64,000 bases of DNA from Nymphaea colorata. Lineage: Eukaryota; Streptophyta; Magnoliopsida; Nymphaeales; Nymphaeaceae. The translations under genes were made by a program, and so were the position numbers. The DNA is taken from assembly GCF_008831285.2 (NCBI RefSeq), contig NC_045138.2, forward strand, positions 8,959,205 to 9,023,204, given 5' to 3'. This document shows, in pieces, positions 42,831 to 53,570 of this stretch. Below the pieces are notes generated by a model. The model was not told the origin of the DNA, did not search any database, and worked only from the letters and a program-made list of their open reading frames with translations. Each line of letters begins with the position of its first letter. Position 1 is the first letter of the stretch.

Positions 42831-43055
42831 AAAGAGTAACACTCAGGAGGAAAAGACTGATATGTTTGAACGCCAAATTATTTGAACGCTCTGGAGTGAC
42901 ACAACATTGGGGCCTCGTACCTATCTCTTAATCCTGTTTTTAAACAGTAGCACTAAGTACATAGAAGTTGGCATGATTATGTGGGAAAGGAAAATCTTTA
43001 AGACCACTGAGCTTCCATTGGGGGGGTGGGGGTCGTGGGGTGGTGTTGATGGCAA

Positions 43056-43350
43056 TCTCTAATCACATCTATCCAATCAGTGTTGATCATGAGTTGCCAA
43101 AATAGAGATAAGGCAAGAAGCAGTTCTGACTAGGTGTTTCATATATATAAAGGATAAGATTGACAATGTATTGTTTCCTACATATATGGAGACCCAAACT
43201 ACATTTGCAACAAAATCTTCTGTTGTTTATAGGGAAGTCTCTTCTCGTGATGAACATGAAAAAGAGAAGATAAAGAAACAACTCGACAGCCTTGGACCTA
43301 TACCATTTATTATCCCCTTTGGTGTTATTTTCTATATCTTTCTGGCAAGG
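43056..43350 (+). repeat. Direct intronic repeat, copy 2
   Basis: Diverged partner of 30541-30850 in the same orientation. It is not coding in a recognisable way. Confidence 0.6.
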
Positions 43351-43937
43351 CAGTGGTAATCATCTTGATCTCAGGAAGTCATTTTTATCTCAATCCTTAT
43401 TCTTGCTTCAATTGTTCTGCAATCTAAGAACAATATGCATCCTATCAAGTAGAAACACTACCTAAATGTCATTGTATCCTATAAAATATGTTAAGGGAAG
43501 ACGTCTAAGATGTGAGCAAAGAAAGTTCCACCATTTGAATATAACTTGATTTTGACCATATCTAGGAATCCATCCATAATAACATGAAGATTACAAAACA
43601 TAAAAGATGCCAAACAAAATTTTAAAAAATGAAAATGATAAGATCAATTTCATTTAAATGATGACAAAGAATTTAAGTGGCTATATAGAATATTATTTCC
43701 AATGAAACAACTATAAATAAAAAATAAAGAGTAGCCTATTCAGCAAAATGGTCATCCTAGACAAAATAAGTTTGAGCATCCAGCTGACCACAAACTGAAA
43801 ATATGCAGGTGAAACATTCACCACGAGACCAGCTAAATCACCTGGGTATGGATATGGATTTTGGTACAGGTACAGCAATGCAGATACAGGTATGGCAAGT
43901 TTAGAAAATGCAGGTACGGGGACATGGTGGTGTATAC

Positions 43938-43978
43938 TGTGTGTGTGTGTGTGTACGCGCGCGCACATATATATATAA
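43938..43978. repeat. Compound microsatellite (GT)n(CG)n(AT)n
   Basis: About 18 bases of GT alternation, then CG alternation, then AT alternation, all purine-pyrimidine alternating over some 40 bp. Such tracts can adopt Z-DNA. Confidence 0.9.
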
Positions 43979-44097
43979 TGCATTTTGTTAAAAAGAAAAA
44001 TGGTTTAATGTGTTTTGAATCTGGTCTCACGTATATATACAAAATCCTACAAATATTCATGCATTTTGTTAAAAAGAAAATGGGCTTAATGCATTTT

Positions 44098-44215
44098 AGA
44101 TCGGGTTTGACACAGACCCAATCCAAAAGGTGTCATTATGTGTCCCTCTACCTGTGTTGCCCTGTCTGCATAGGTACAGGGGCCAATCTGCCGTGTCCAT
44201 GTTACCTTGGAGACC
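44098..44215. repeat. Diverged copy of the repeat at 1-118
   Basis: Shares gggtttgac.cagacccaatccaaaa, gtgtcc-type words and aatctgccgtgtcc with the window start. The preceding 43840-44060 also contains repeated ggtacaggta and gcattttgttaaaaagaaaa words. Confidence 0.45.
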
Positions 44216-44949
44216 ATAGCAAATAAGAGCAACATGCACCATACCATGGTTGTCTAAACCATATCCACAAGTACTGTTTTTGGGTTTTAGACAGCGAACT
44301 TTGTACGGGTATAAAACGGCAAGTTGAGGAAAAAAAAACAAAAAAAAAAACAGCAAATTTTAAAGCAATTAATCTTTCAGCAAGAATAAGAACGGTGGGC
44401 AAAATCTTAAAAATAAAATGTACAAAATGTCAAAATAAAAATTTGGTAACTAAAAAGTGCAAAAAACACGAAAAAACATGAAACAATATGAAAAAGGGAA
44501 AAAGGGAAAAAATGCATAAAGTAATGGATAAAAATGGGATAAAATGTGTTTTTTTCGTTTTTGACATTTTTTTCACAATTTATTCGGCTGACCAATTTTT
44601 AATGTTCTAAATTCTTTTTAATAATACGTGTTTTCTGAGGCTATAGTCTAAAGACCCTAAACCAATATCCAGGAAAAAAACATGGCAATATAGGTGAACA
44701 TATACCCCGTAAATAGTCACACAAAAAAAACCCATTCTTGGTCTTGAAAAAAAAAAAAAGAACTTTCTCTAGTCAAAGAGTAAGCACCCACAAACAGCTG
44801 GACATAAAACAAGTCGTGATGAGCCATAAACACAAGACAAAACCCATCACAAAGGAGAACATAAGACCCCTTGGAAGCACAAAGGTTCCATTCTATCTCA
44901 GACAAGCATAAAAGAGACCGTAACAATACCGATGTGTGAATCAGGGACC

Positions 44950-45310
44950 AAAACAAGAGCTACACAAGGCCACAAAGTTATGATGCACAAATGGCACAAG
45001 GCATTACAGCAACACAAGGCAGTACTACTAAAAAGGAAGGAAGAGGGAGTGATCCCCATATATATATAAAAAAAGGAGAGGAGCTTACCCATTTAACTAA
45101 CTCCAACGGCTAGAAATCTAGATGACTTTGGACCCAGCCGTTGGTACTACTACAAAGAAAGGAAGAGGGGGTGATCCCTATTTATACAAAAAAAGGAGAG
45201 GAGCTTTACCTATTTAACCAACTCCAACGGCTAGAAATCTAGATAGACTTTGGACGCCAGCCATAGGAACTTGCTCATTTGTTCCAGAAACAGAAAAAAT
45301 GATATACAAA
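44950..45310 (-). repeat. Copia LTR remnant with duplicated promoter segment
   Basis: Two direct units (45023-45144 and 45145-45262, period about 122 bp) each contain, in minus-strand reading, TAGCCGTTGGA followed by a TATA-like box, ending in GGGATCAC and CTTCCTTTC. These match the layout of B/D/E LTRs. The minus-strand transcription signals are thus present twice. No coding part or LTR ends are identified. Confidence 0.55.
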
Positions 45311-45773
45311 AAAATTGAAAAAGGCAGTGTAATACGTTTATGTCGTTAGCGAAAAGACGAGCTTCTTGCACTTGCACTAACTCCTAACTGAAATGCACTT
45401 TGATTCTATCACGAGCACAACCTGAATCGAGGTCAGAGAAGAAGGACCCGTCCTTTCCTCCATTACCTCTTTAGTTAGGAATTATATGACTAATACAGGA
45501 GAAGCAACGCCATTTAAAACTTTGGTATTGGTCCGGACAAAACCAGGCGGAAAACTTACAGGAGGCCCCTCTACCAACCAACAGAAATCAAATGACAAAT
45601 GGCGTCTCGCTTTTCTCTCAACTTCATCAACAGACCAATCAAGAACAAACGGTAAAAGAGACACTTATCTTTAGACAACGCAGCATTTGTATTAGCAAAC
45701 AGTGTCGTCTTCAAAAGAAACGAGGAAGAGAAGGGTGGCAACCATGATTGGGTCGGCGGAGCAGAGGACTCAC

Positions 45774-46048
45774 AAGGAGGGGAACCAGTAAAGAGGAGGT
45801 CCCCTTCGGGAGACGTCCCACCCATGGTAGGTGGAGTAGTACACGAGCTGGTGGAGGGAGTGGGGATGACGAGGTCGGAGCAGCCGAGCGTCCGTGATGG
45901 TCCTCCATATCTGGTCGGCCTCCCCCCACGGTGATCTGGAGATGGCATCTCTGAGGGATACGTAGAAAGAGCGGGCTTCCCACGGGGAGAGCCCCGCCCT
46001 CACTATATCCTCCACCCCGATCTCTCGTATGCCTTTGCCCACATCCAT
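45774..46048 (-). CDS. AAE17/18: AAE17/18-type acyl-activating enzyme, exon 1 with start codon
   Basis: Minus strand ATG at 46048-46046: MDVGKGIREIGVEDIVRAGL, SPWEARSFYVSLRDAISRSP, WGEADQIWRTITDARLLRPR, HPHSLHQLVYYSTYHGWDVS, RRGPPLYWFPS, ending two bases into a Leu codon at a GTGAGT donor (45773-45768). Plant AAE17/18 proteins begin with this GVEDLV.AGL...W..I....LRP.HP..LH.L.Y...Y.GWD.S.RGPP..WFPS pattern. With exons 2-5 about 302 codons are present, against a family length that I recall as a little over 700. The AMP-binding consensus and the C-terminus lie further along the gene, outside the window. Members are ATP-dependent acyl/aryl-CoA ligases; Arabidopsis AAE18 is peroxisomal. Confidence 0.87.
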
Positions 46049-46854
46049 TCTCTCTCTCTCCCTCTGCGCTGCTTGTGAAACTAGTTGTGAAACTAGTGTA
46101 AAGCTACATAGGGAAACCGTTGGGATGTAATGGCTGGTGAGAGAGGTAGTTGGAGCATCTGGTTGGTAGGCTACCACGGACGGTGCTGCGTGCTTCTGAA
46201 CTGCCTTTCAGAAATTTTTTCACTTGGGCATCCACCTTAGAGGCCGTCGTCCCGAGAAAAGACTCCTGCTGTTTGACTCCCTTCCCAATGACTCCCTTCC
46301 CAACAGTTAGAAACAGGGTCTGTTTGCTAACGCGAAAACAAACTGTGTTTCGAGGCCATGCATGTGTCCCTTGACTGATCGTTGGTGAAATATTGTCTAT
46401 AATTCATTCTAAATATAATTCTCTGAGCGACACAATAATGACTGGTATTCTTATCATGTTCACTGTTTGTACCAGTGCCGTTAACATGGGTTTGAATCGT
46501 CCTGGGTCAGTCTATTCGAACAGAATCAGCCCCCCTCTCGATTTCATGTAGGGGTCAATTCAATTGTAGCTCAAAATCAGCCGATTTTTAATTGTTGCAC
46601 AAAATCACCTATTTTTCATTGAAACCCACGATTTGGGAACGAATCGGAAGATTAAAAAAGAATAGCCCATTTTACCCGTAAAAAACAGAACAAAACAAAA
46701 CAAGAAAACCAATGTTTATGATTGTGACCGACTCAAAGGCACTTGATGAGCATTTGCAACTTGTTTTGGATGTTTTTTAATCATTTTCAAAACCTTTAGA
46801 AAAAGAAGAACAATGTAAACGTTAATAGCACATGGAACATGGAGAGTCCTTACC
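46049..46854. other. Upstream region of the AAE gene (5' UTR/promoter side)
   Basis: A CT-repeat (minus strand GAGAGAGAGA) lies directly upstream of the ATG at 46050-46070, typical of plant 5' UTRs. No clear TATA box can be assigned. Further upstream the sequence is unremarkable. Confidence 0.4.
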
Positions 46855-47520
46855 GCTGTTTGGATGGAAGGAAAGAACAATCAATCATTTGTTTGGTTGA
46901 TTAATTAAAAAGAAAAGAAAGAAAAAAAGAAGTAAAAAACTTATTTTGTAGCAAAAGAAGGGAAAGAAGAGGAGAGGGAAAATGGAAATGATGTTCAAAT
47001 GTAAATCCAATCACTCCAAAATTAAAATTAAAGGGATTGAAAAGGAAATAAAATGTTTTTTGCTTTCTATCATATATGTGATTTCTTTCTTTCAGTGCAT
47101 GCATGAACAACATTTTACGTCATAACAACATTTTTTTTTTTTACTCAAGTCTCTTTTTACTGTCCGTTTTAGTAAACCATCCAGGTTGGCCTCTCTTCTC
47201 TTTTCTTCTATCTTTTCCCCACAGTTCATGATGCCCCCTTCCCGTCGTGAGGTGTTCTTCTCTTTTCTTCTATCTTTTCCCCACAGTTCATGATGCCCCC
47301 TTCTTCTTTTCAGTCGTCAGGTGCAAGGGTATTGTTATTATATCTTTTTTTTATTTTATATAGTTTAAACAAACATTATTTTAACAATTATTTTCTTTAT
47401 ATCCAAATAAACTTTATAATCACCCTTTTCATTTCCTTTTTTTTTTCTTCCCTCTTCATTTACCCCTCCCTTTCCTTTCCTTTCCACACTTCCCTCCCCT
47501 TCCTTCAATCCAAACAAAGC
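46855..47520. mobile_element. Possible TIR (MITE-like) element
   Basis: The left end gctgtttggatggaaggaa and the right end, read reverse-complemented, gctttgtttggattgaagg are imperfect terminal inverted repeats about 665 bp apart. The interior is AT-rich and non-coding. No convincing target duplication is visible. Confidence 0.35.
47195..47303 (+). repeat. 47-bp direct duplication, period 62
   Basis: 47195-47241 and 47257-47303 are the same 47 bases (cttctcttttcttctatctt...gatgcccccttc), separated by 15 bp. Confidence 0.9.
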
Positions 47521-48376
47521 ATAAGTTCATCATAACTTAAATTCAGTCATAACTAAATTTATACTTCATTTTTTATTTTTCTGAATTTGAATTATTTTGA
47601 TTTTTTAATTTACTTATTGTTGAATTGAACAGGTACTTTTTTGAATCCTATTCACAACTGCTCGGGCCCCAATTTGATTCGTTGATTCATTGAATCATTA
47701 GGTTTTAACGTTTGACTCAAAAACCCATTTTCATAACTCTGTTGTATACTGAGGGCGGTCTTTGCCTCTTATTTAAAGTTAGTAGAGTTTGAGATTCATG
47801 GATTTAAGATCAAATTCCCTCCCCTTTAATTTTAGATTTGATAGTTTCTTAATCCAAAAGATAAAATAAGGATTTCAATTGTGGATTTTAGGTCTGGCAT
47901 AAGATCGTTCGAACCATGGACCTTACTATTGGTGTCTTGTGTTGTTGTTGAAGATAATAGGGCATTTGGCAGCTCAGCTGGCGCATGCAGATCTTTATCC
48001 TCATCCTTGCTTTGAAGTCCAAGATTTGATTGCCATATTTGTGGAAGAATGCTACATTTGTGGAAGTCGTTTCTAGCTTCCTTATCTTCTATCACGGACT
48101 TTCTTGAGAGAATCTTGTAACTTGGCAATATAATAACCTTGTACTCGTGATAACAACAGGAATAAGATCTTTTCGTAAGTCGCTGAGCTGCCTTTCTTTA
48201 TGGATGTAGACCTCATTAGCTGAAGAACCGCTTAACGTACATGTTTTCAACATGTCTCTTCTTCTTTCTCTTCTATTCTAGATGTGCTCGTTCATGGGTA
48301 TTTGTTCTTTTGTTCTTCCCTTGAGGTGCTTCAACCATGGCAGAAAGATGGCTTTAAAGAGTGGTGATGAAGATAG
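47521..48376. other. Non-coding stretch
   Basis: AT-rich. No gene or repeat is recognised. Confidence 0.4.
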
Positions 48377-48714
48377 TGTTGGATAGTGGCCAAAAGCCAA
48401 GGCCCGCTTGAGTTACGAGCTTGATTCCCTTCGCTAATCTCTCTTTGCCTTAACCCGCTAGGCTACCGAAAACCTATGAGGCGACACTGCCGAGCGATTC
48501 TTTGACTTAGGGTTTAATCACTATATATGCCCAGCAATTCTCTGACTGAGGGGTTTAATTGATTGATCTCCCTAGTCGGCGCCTCATAGAACCAAACCCA
48601 GAATTATCTGACTCTCTGCTACTGTTTTTCTACTTCTACTTCTTTCCTTCACCCTTTTTAGACGGTGTTGCTGCTTCCGCTTCCTCGAGTTTGTGCGCAG
48701 ACCCGAACCCTCCA
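48377..48714 (+). repeat. Copia LTR (I family), first copy, followed by a PBS
   Basis: TGTTGGATAGTGGCC to ACCCTCCA, 338 bp, aligned over its length with 53238-53570. After four bases (CCGG) a PBS TGGTATCAGAGC follows at 48719-48730, so this is a 5' LTR reading to the right. It contains CTATATATGCCC as a possible TATA region and ends in CT-rich sequence. Confidence 0.75.
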
Positions 48715-49079
48715 CCGGTGGTATCAGAGCGTAGGGATTGTCGAATCTCAGTAAGTTCCGTCTGGCTTTTGTGACGCCTGTAATGTGCACATACATACAT
48801 CGTCAATCTCCTTTAGCATGCCATTTTAGATTATGACGACTTGCTGTTCTAGATCATGCCTCTTGAACATTTCAGCATGCTAGACAATATTATAAACAGT
48901 CTGCTAGTTCAGACAGATATCTTTCGTGAATTTCCTCAAGCTACAAGTTATCTTATTTAACAAGGAAGTTCAAACGCCCCCCGATTAGTTGAAGGTTCTA
49001 GAAAAATCAGAACCTGTAAAACCCTCGACGAGGGGAAGGAACAACCACGTCAAGGGTTCTGAGAAAAGGGGACAAGGAT

Positions 49080-49920
49080 TCTAAAATGAAAAAAAAAGGG
49101 AAATCAGAACCCTCATCGAGGATCTAGCCCGAAAGCGCGCACACGCAAGAATAAGAGTAGAAGATCACCTCTGGCATTTTTTCCCTGGCTTGACCAGAGT
49201 GTTTGTTGTCGTTCCTTTGAAACAATCGCCTGCTACCTGAGCGACAAAACACCAAGGTTGCCGGCTTTACCGTGCGTCTAGAGAAGCCTTCGCCATTTCT
49301 CTCTTCCGTCGCAGTCGGAGAACCCGTCGCTGCTCCTTTTCCGACCGCCTCTAAAACCCACAAAAAACCCCTCTGTCACTATCGGTAGAGACGATGAGGA
49401 GGTCGCCGGTCAACCCAAACCCCAACAGAGAGGGTTCATGAGGTGGAGATGCTCACCAGTCGTCTTCCTCGAGGTGATAGCAGAGAGGAGCTCGTCGGCC
49501 ATCATACTCGCGGTGCTAGCAGACAGGTACTCGCTGGCTATCTTCCTCACGGTGGTAGCAGAGGTGGTTTGAGTGAAGGAAGAACCCTCACGGAGAAAGT
49601 TCGAGAGAAGATCGGGCGGAACAATGAAGGAAAACTCGTCGAAAGTATTTATAGACTTAAGTTGAAAATTACATATTTAGTCCACAATTTTCGAAAAACT
49701 TGCAAAAATGTTGTCCTATTTTTACAAAAATTAATGTTGCGACGTTTTGCTAAAAACTTTTTCAAAGGGGGGTTTTCGAAAGTTAAAAATTGAAAATTAA
49801 GTCCACCATTTTCGTAATATTTCTAAAGCATGCTTCATTTTGCAAAAATTAATGCCGCAATGTTTTTGCTAAAAACTTTTTCTTGCGAAAATTAATTTCA
49901 GTAAAAATCCGAGGTGTTAT
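49080..49920 (-). repeat. Possible gypsy-type LTR, minus orientation
   Basis: Reading minus from 49919: TATAACACCTCGGATTTTT, close to the TGTAACACC start of many plant gypsy LTRs. Two direct copies of about 100 bp follow (49884-49786 and 49762-49661), then a TATA box TATAAATAC near 49653-49645, then GC-rich sequence containing the 39-bp repeat. The other end and any target duplication were not identified. Confidence 0.3.
49452..49568 (+). repeat. Three tandem 39-bp repeats
   Basis: Units at 49452-49490, 49491-49529 and 49530-49568 each begin ctc and contain a ggtg.tagcagac/gag core. The period is exactly divisible by three, so plus-strand translation gives a 13-residue repeat (LTSRLPRGDSREE, LVGHHTRGASRQV, LAGYLPHGGSRGG). 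The surrounding frame is not a recognised protein. Confidence 0.75.
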
Positions 49921-50399
49921 ACGAAATTGCTTAGAAATACCCTCAAACTTATTATAAATTGTTAAAAGAGGGTTCTACTAACTTCCAAAAAATTGTTTTG
50001 TAATTTCAGCGAAAAATCAAGATTTTATATGCAATTCTGTAGAGATACCTTCAGACTTATTAAAATTGTTATAAGAGGGTCACGAGTATAGTTTTGAAAA
50101 TAAAAGAGAAAATTGACGTTCTAAAATTTAAAGTTGAGATCTCCTTCCTTCTAAGTAATAATTTAGAATATTATTGGAGATTTGCTCATGTGATATTCTT
50201 TATGTTATCTTCCTTCTTTTGCTTGTCATTAAAATTAAAAATGTAGAAATGATTTCCATAATGAGAGCATCTGGCAACTGTCAAAAAACTAAATAGTTAG
50301 CAACATGTATATATGCTTATGCAATTCTATTATTTTGTGCATGCATGACCAAATGGTAGGATAGACCTTGTGTTTCTGACAATAACTAAAATTTTATTT

Positions 50400-52200
50400 G
50401 GTTATGGATATTATGTTAAAACATGTTCACATTATACTTTGAATTTGGATCTTTTTTTTTTTGCTTAAATATATATTGATTCTAATGTTGATATCATTAT
50501 ATTTGGATCCACATTGCTATGATCTGAATCTAGATAATAATTTGGATTTTTGCTTTGGATCTAATCGTTACTTAAGATCCATATTTATATTCAGTTTGGC
50601 TCATGACATATTCATATTTTAATTTGTTTTGATACTGGTTAAAAATCTATATCCTATTTATGTTGGTTCAAATATATATTATAATATTCTTCATCATTTT
50701 GAGTCTATTGATATTAGATATGATCAGAATTTGTTTTATATATTTATTTAGCTGTTGAATTTGGATCTCACAATAAACATTGTACTCTTTCAGAACATGA
50801 TTTGATTTGACCAGTTTACACCTTTTGTTCAAGATCTATGTCTTGTTTATATTGGATCCAAACATATTATCAGACATTGATTTTTAGATCTAATGATTTT
50901 ACAAGTTGTACATTTTCAATGTGAGTAGCACTTGAGTGCTAAAAGAAGAATTTCTTTTGCTCCTTATAAATAATATTCCCTTAACAAAGATTATATTATT
51001 GTATGTTTATCCTAGTTAAAAGTAATGATTATATTATTGGATATTGGTATGTTAATAAGTGTAAATTGACACTCTTAGACATGGTTAGATTCATATACCA
51101 ACTTGGTTTATGACATATTTAAATTCAGATTAACTTGTTTGGATCGTTGGCTCCAAATATCTATACTTGCATTGAATTCAATATATCATCATGTGTATGT
51201 GTAAGGTAACACTCTTAAGCATGGTGCAAGCAATATTAACAAAATATTTTTATTTAAAGATTTGTTGTACTAAAAGTTCTAGTATATGAAATCTTATTTG
51301 CTCTTATGAAAAATGACTATAGGTATGACTTTAGATTTGCATCATATTAAAAGTGAGAAAAAGAAAAATCTTTAGTGTTGACTTAAGAAAACTAGACTGT
51401 CATTTGGGATGAGATGTTCTTAATCTTTTCTTATTATTGTGTTTGGATCTATGATATGATGATATGATCTGAATTTATATATTTGAACTGGTGAAATCCA
51501 CAATACGTAAAGTTTAGATTCATATCTAAATTGACTTGTTTGGATATGTGAAAAAAATCTATATCCTGTTTATATTGGTTCCAATATATGTTATCATATT
51601 TGCTTTTGGATCTAATCATATTGTTATATTTGTTGTCATTCTAGATCAAAAAATCATTCTAGAGAACTATTGAATAAAGCTTTATTTTTTTTCTTTTTAT
51701 GAAAATGAATTTGTTTTTAATACATAATCAAAAGGTATAATATAACACTCTTGAACTAAAATCCATACTGGCAAGAATGTGTTTATTTGAAGGTTTATGA
51801 CATTAAAGTGCTAGAGATGGTAACTTTATTTTCTCAAAAATAAATATGGACTAGCATTGCTCCAAAGCTGCATCCTTTCAAGGTTAATTCATATTAGTTG
51901 TATTGTGAATATTGCTAGTTTGGATTCACGCTAATATAATTTAATCTTTAAGATCAACCTTACGTACAACCTTGATTCAAAATTGAATATATATATTTGG
52001 ATATATGATTAAACATCCATATCTTTGTTATATTAGATATAAGGATATTATGCTATTTGTTCATTTGTGGATCCAACTATGCTAGTATGCTCATAAGTAA
52101 GTTATTGTTTAAGAATGAATTTGTTTTTCAATATTTGACATGAGGTGTAAGATAACACTCATGAATATAATGAAATCCACACTAACTAGATCGATATTGA
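50400..52200. repeat. Degenerate long-period repeats, AT-rich
   Basis: A sentence of words recurs: aaatctatatcctgtttatattgg (diverged forms at about 50645, 50830, 51150, 51555, 52010), then ttggatctaat or ggatccaa, then taacactcttga.cat (about 51065, 51205, 51742, 52150). Spacing is irregular (about 180-450 bp). It looks like decayed tandem duplication. Confidence 0.45.
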
Positions 52201-52291
52201 GATATTTGAAAATCTAGAATGCATCTCAAATGCATATCTAGAAATTGAATAATATGTTTGTCAATGCATATGTATTGGGTACCCAAAGATC

Positions 52292-52327
52292 TAATAATAA
52301 TAACAATAATAATAATAATAATAATAA
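52292..52327. repeat. (TAA)n microsatellite
   Basis: About eleven TAA/AAT triplets with one CAA interruption. Confidence 0.95.
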
Positions 52328-53237
52328 AAAGGTCTATAATGTTTTTATGCATGAGATGAAATTATTTCAATGGTACAAATATAATGATTCTTTTGATGAT
52401 CAAGTTTGATCGATTTGATATGTTAATTAGTAGTCAGTCAATGAACTGGCTAAGGATAGTTTGGTAATGAACCAATTAAAACTTATTAGTGCATTCAATG
52501 ATCATATTGTAGATTGATTTATGAATCAATTAGAAAAATAACCAATTGAGTCCAATTCTTCTATTCTTAGACATTGATAATTGTCACAAAGGTTTACATC
52601 TTCATGGCTATACTTGAATTGTTGTTGCATGCCTTTGTTTGTGGAGCTATGTATTAACCTTGGTGAAATAAATGAAAAATCTAACAAGTGATCTATTCAT
52701 TTGGTAATCAAAATTCCCTTATGAATGGTGAGTTAAATGAAATACTTTATATGGAAAGGTATATTGATTAATATTGTTGTACAATAGTCTCTTATGTAAT
52801 ATTTCCTTCTTTTAGATAGTCATTATGAAGATTAGACATATTGCTCATCAAGAAGATGACTATGTGAACAATTGAAAAGTGGGAGCCTGTTTGAGTTGTC
52901 ATTGGCATATGATTATGTATTGCATGAATGGATATTTTTGAAATTATTTGGAACTTCTATTGTTAAAAGAGAAGTAATTGTCTTTTGTGAAAAAGTAATA
53001 AAAGAAAAATATACACCTTGCTCAATTTGTTGGAAGTCTAATACATAAGACTAAGTGTTTTTAGAGCATGTTACGATGGAAATATTTGTGCATGAAGAAA
53101 ACCTCATAACTAATGTTAAATATATTGAATATTTGAGTTACGATGGTTAAACTAATTATGGAAAACAACGTAACTAAAGATTAAAGAAACTCACAAATAG
53201 TGGTAGCAATTTGGCAGTCTCATGGCCAAGTAAGAGA

Positions 53238-53570
53238 TGTTGGATAGTGGCCAAGAACCATACCTACTTATCTCATAACTGCAAGGGGGCCCACTTGGAG
53301 CTTGATTCTCTCCGCCAATCTCTCGTCGCCGTAACCGCCTGTTGGGCTACGAGAAAACCTATGAGGCAGCACTATCTATGCCCAGTGATTCTCTGACTTG
53401 GGGTTTAATTGATTGATCTCCCTAGTCGACGCCTTATAGAAGCAAACCCAGAATTATTTGATTCTCTGCTATTGTTTTTCTACTTCTTCTTCTTCTTCTT
53501 TCCTTCGCCCTTTTCAAACGGTGTTGCTGCTGCCGCTTCCTCAAGTTTGTGCACAGACCCAAACCCTCCA
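53238..53570 (+). repeat. Copia LTR (I family), second copy, 5' LTR of element I
   Basis: TGTTGGATAGTGGCC to ACCCTCCA, 333 bp, aligned with the LTR at 48377 with moderate divergence and indels. The expected PBS is replaced by ctagtgacttgttgagacg. Gag follows directly. Confidence 0.75.

Larger units (their letters stand above)
48731..53237 (+). other. Long non-coding interval between two same-direction LTRs
   Basis: About 4.5 kb without any retrotransposon protein. 49080-49920 looks like a separate LTR in minus orientation. 50400-52200 is AT-rich with recurring words. The interval could be the interior of a large non-autonomous (LARD-like) element or ordinary DNA trapped between two LTRs. Confidence 0.4.

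Noticed and set aside
43171-43359. 62-codon frame with a charged EHEKEKIKKQ stretch
   Set aside because: It lies in one copy of the intronic repeat. The other copy (30.5-30.8 kb) does not preserve the frame.
45571-45983. Two further minus-strand frames overlapping the region of AAE exon 1
   Set aside because: They are alternative frames of the same GC-rich exon. Only the frame starting at 46048 matches the AAE family and ends at a GTGAGT donor.
46855-47520. Calling a PIF/Harbinger element with TTA duplication here
   Set aside because: The inverted ends are plausible, but the flanks read TTA on the left and TAA on the right, which is not a direct duplication. It is kept only as a possible TIR element.
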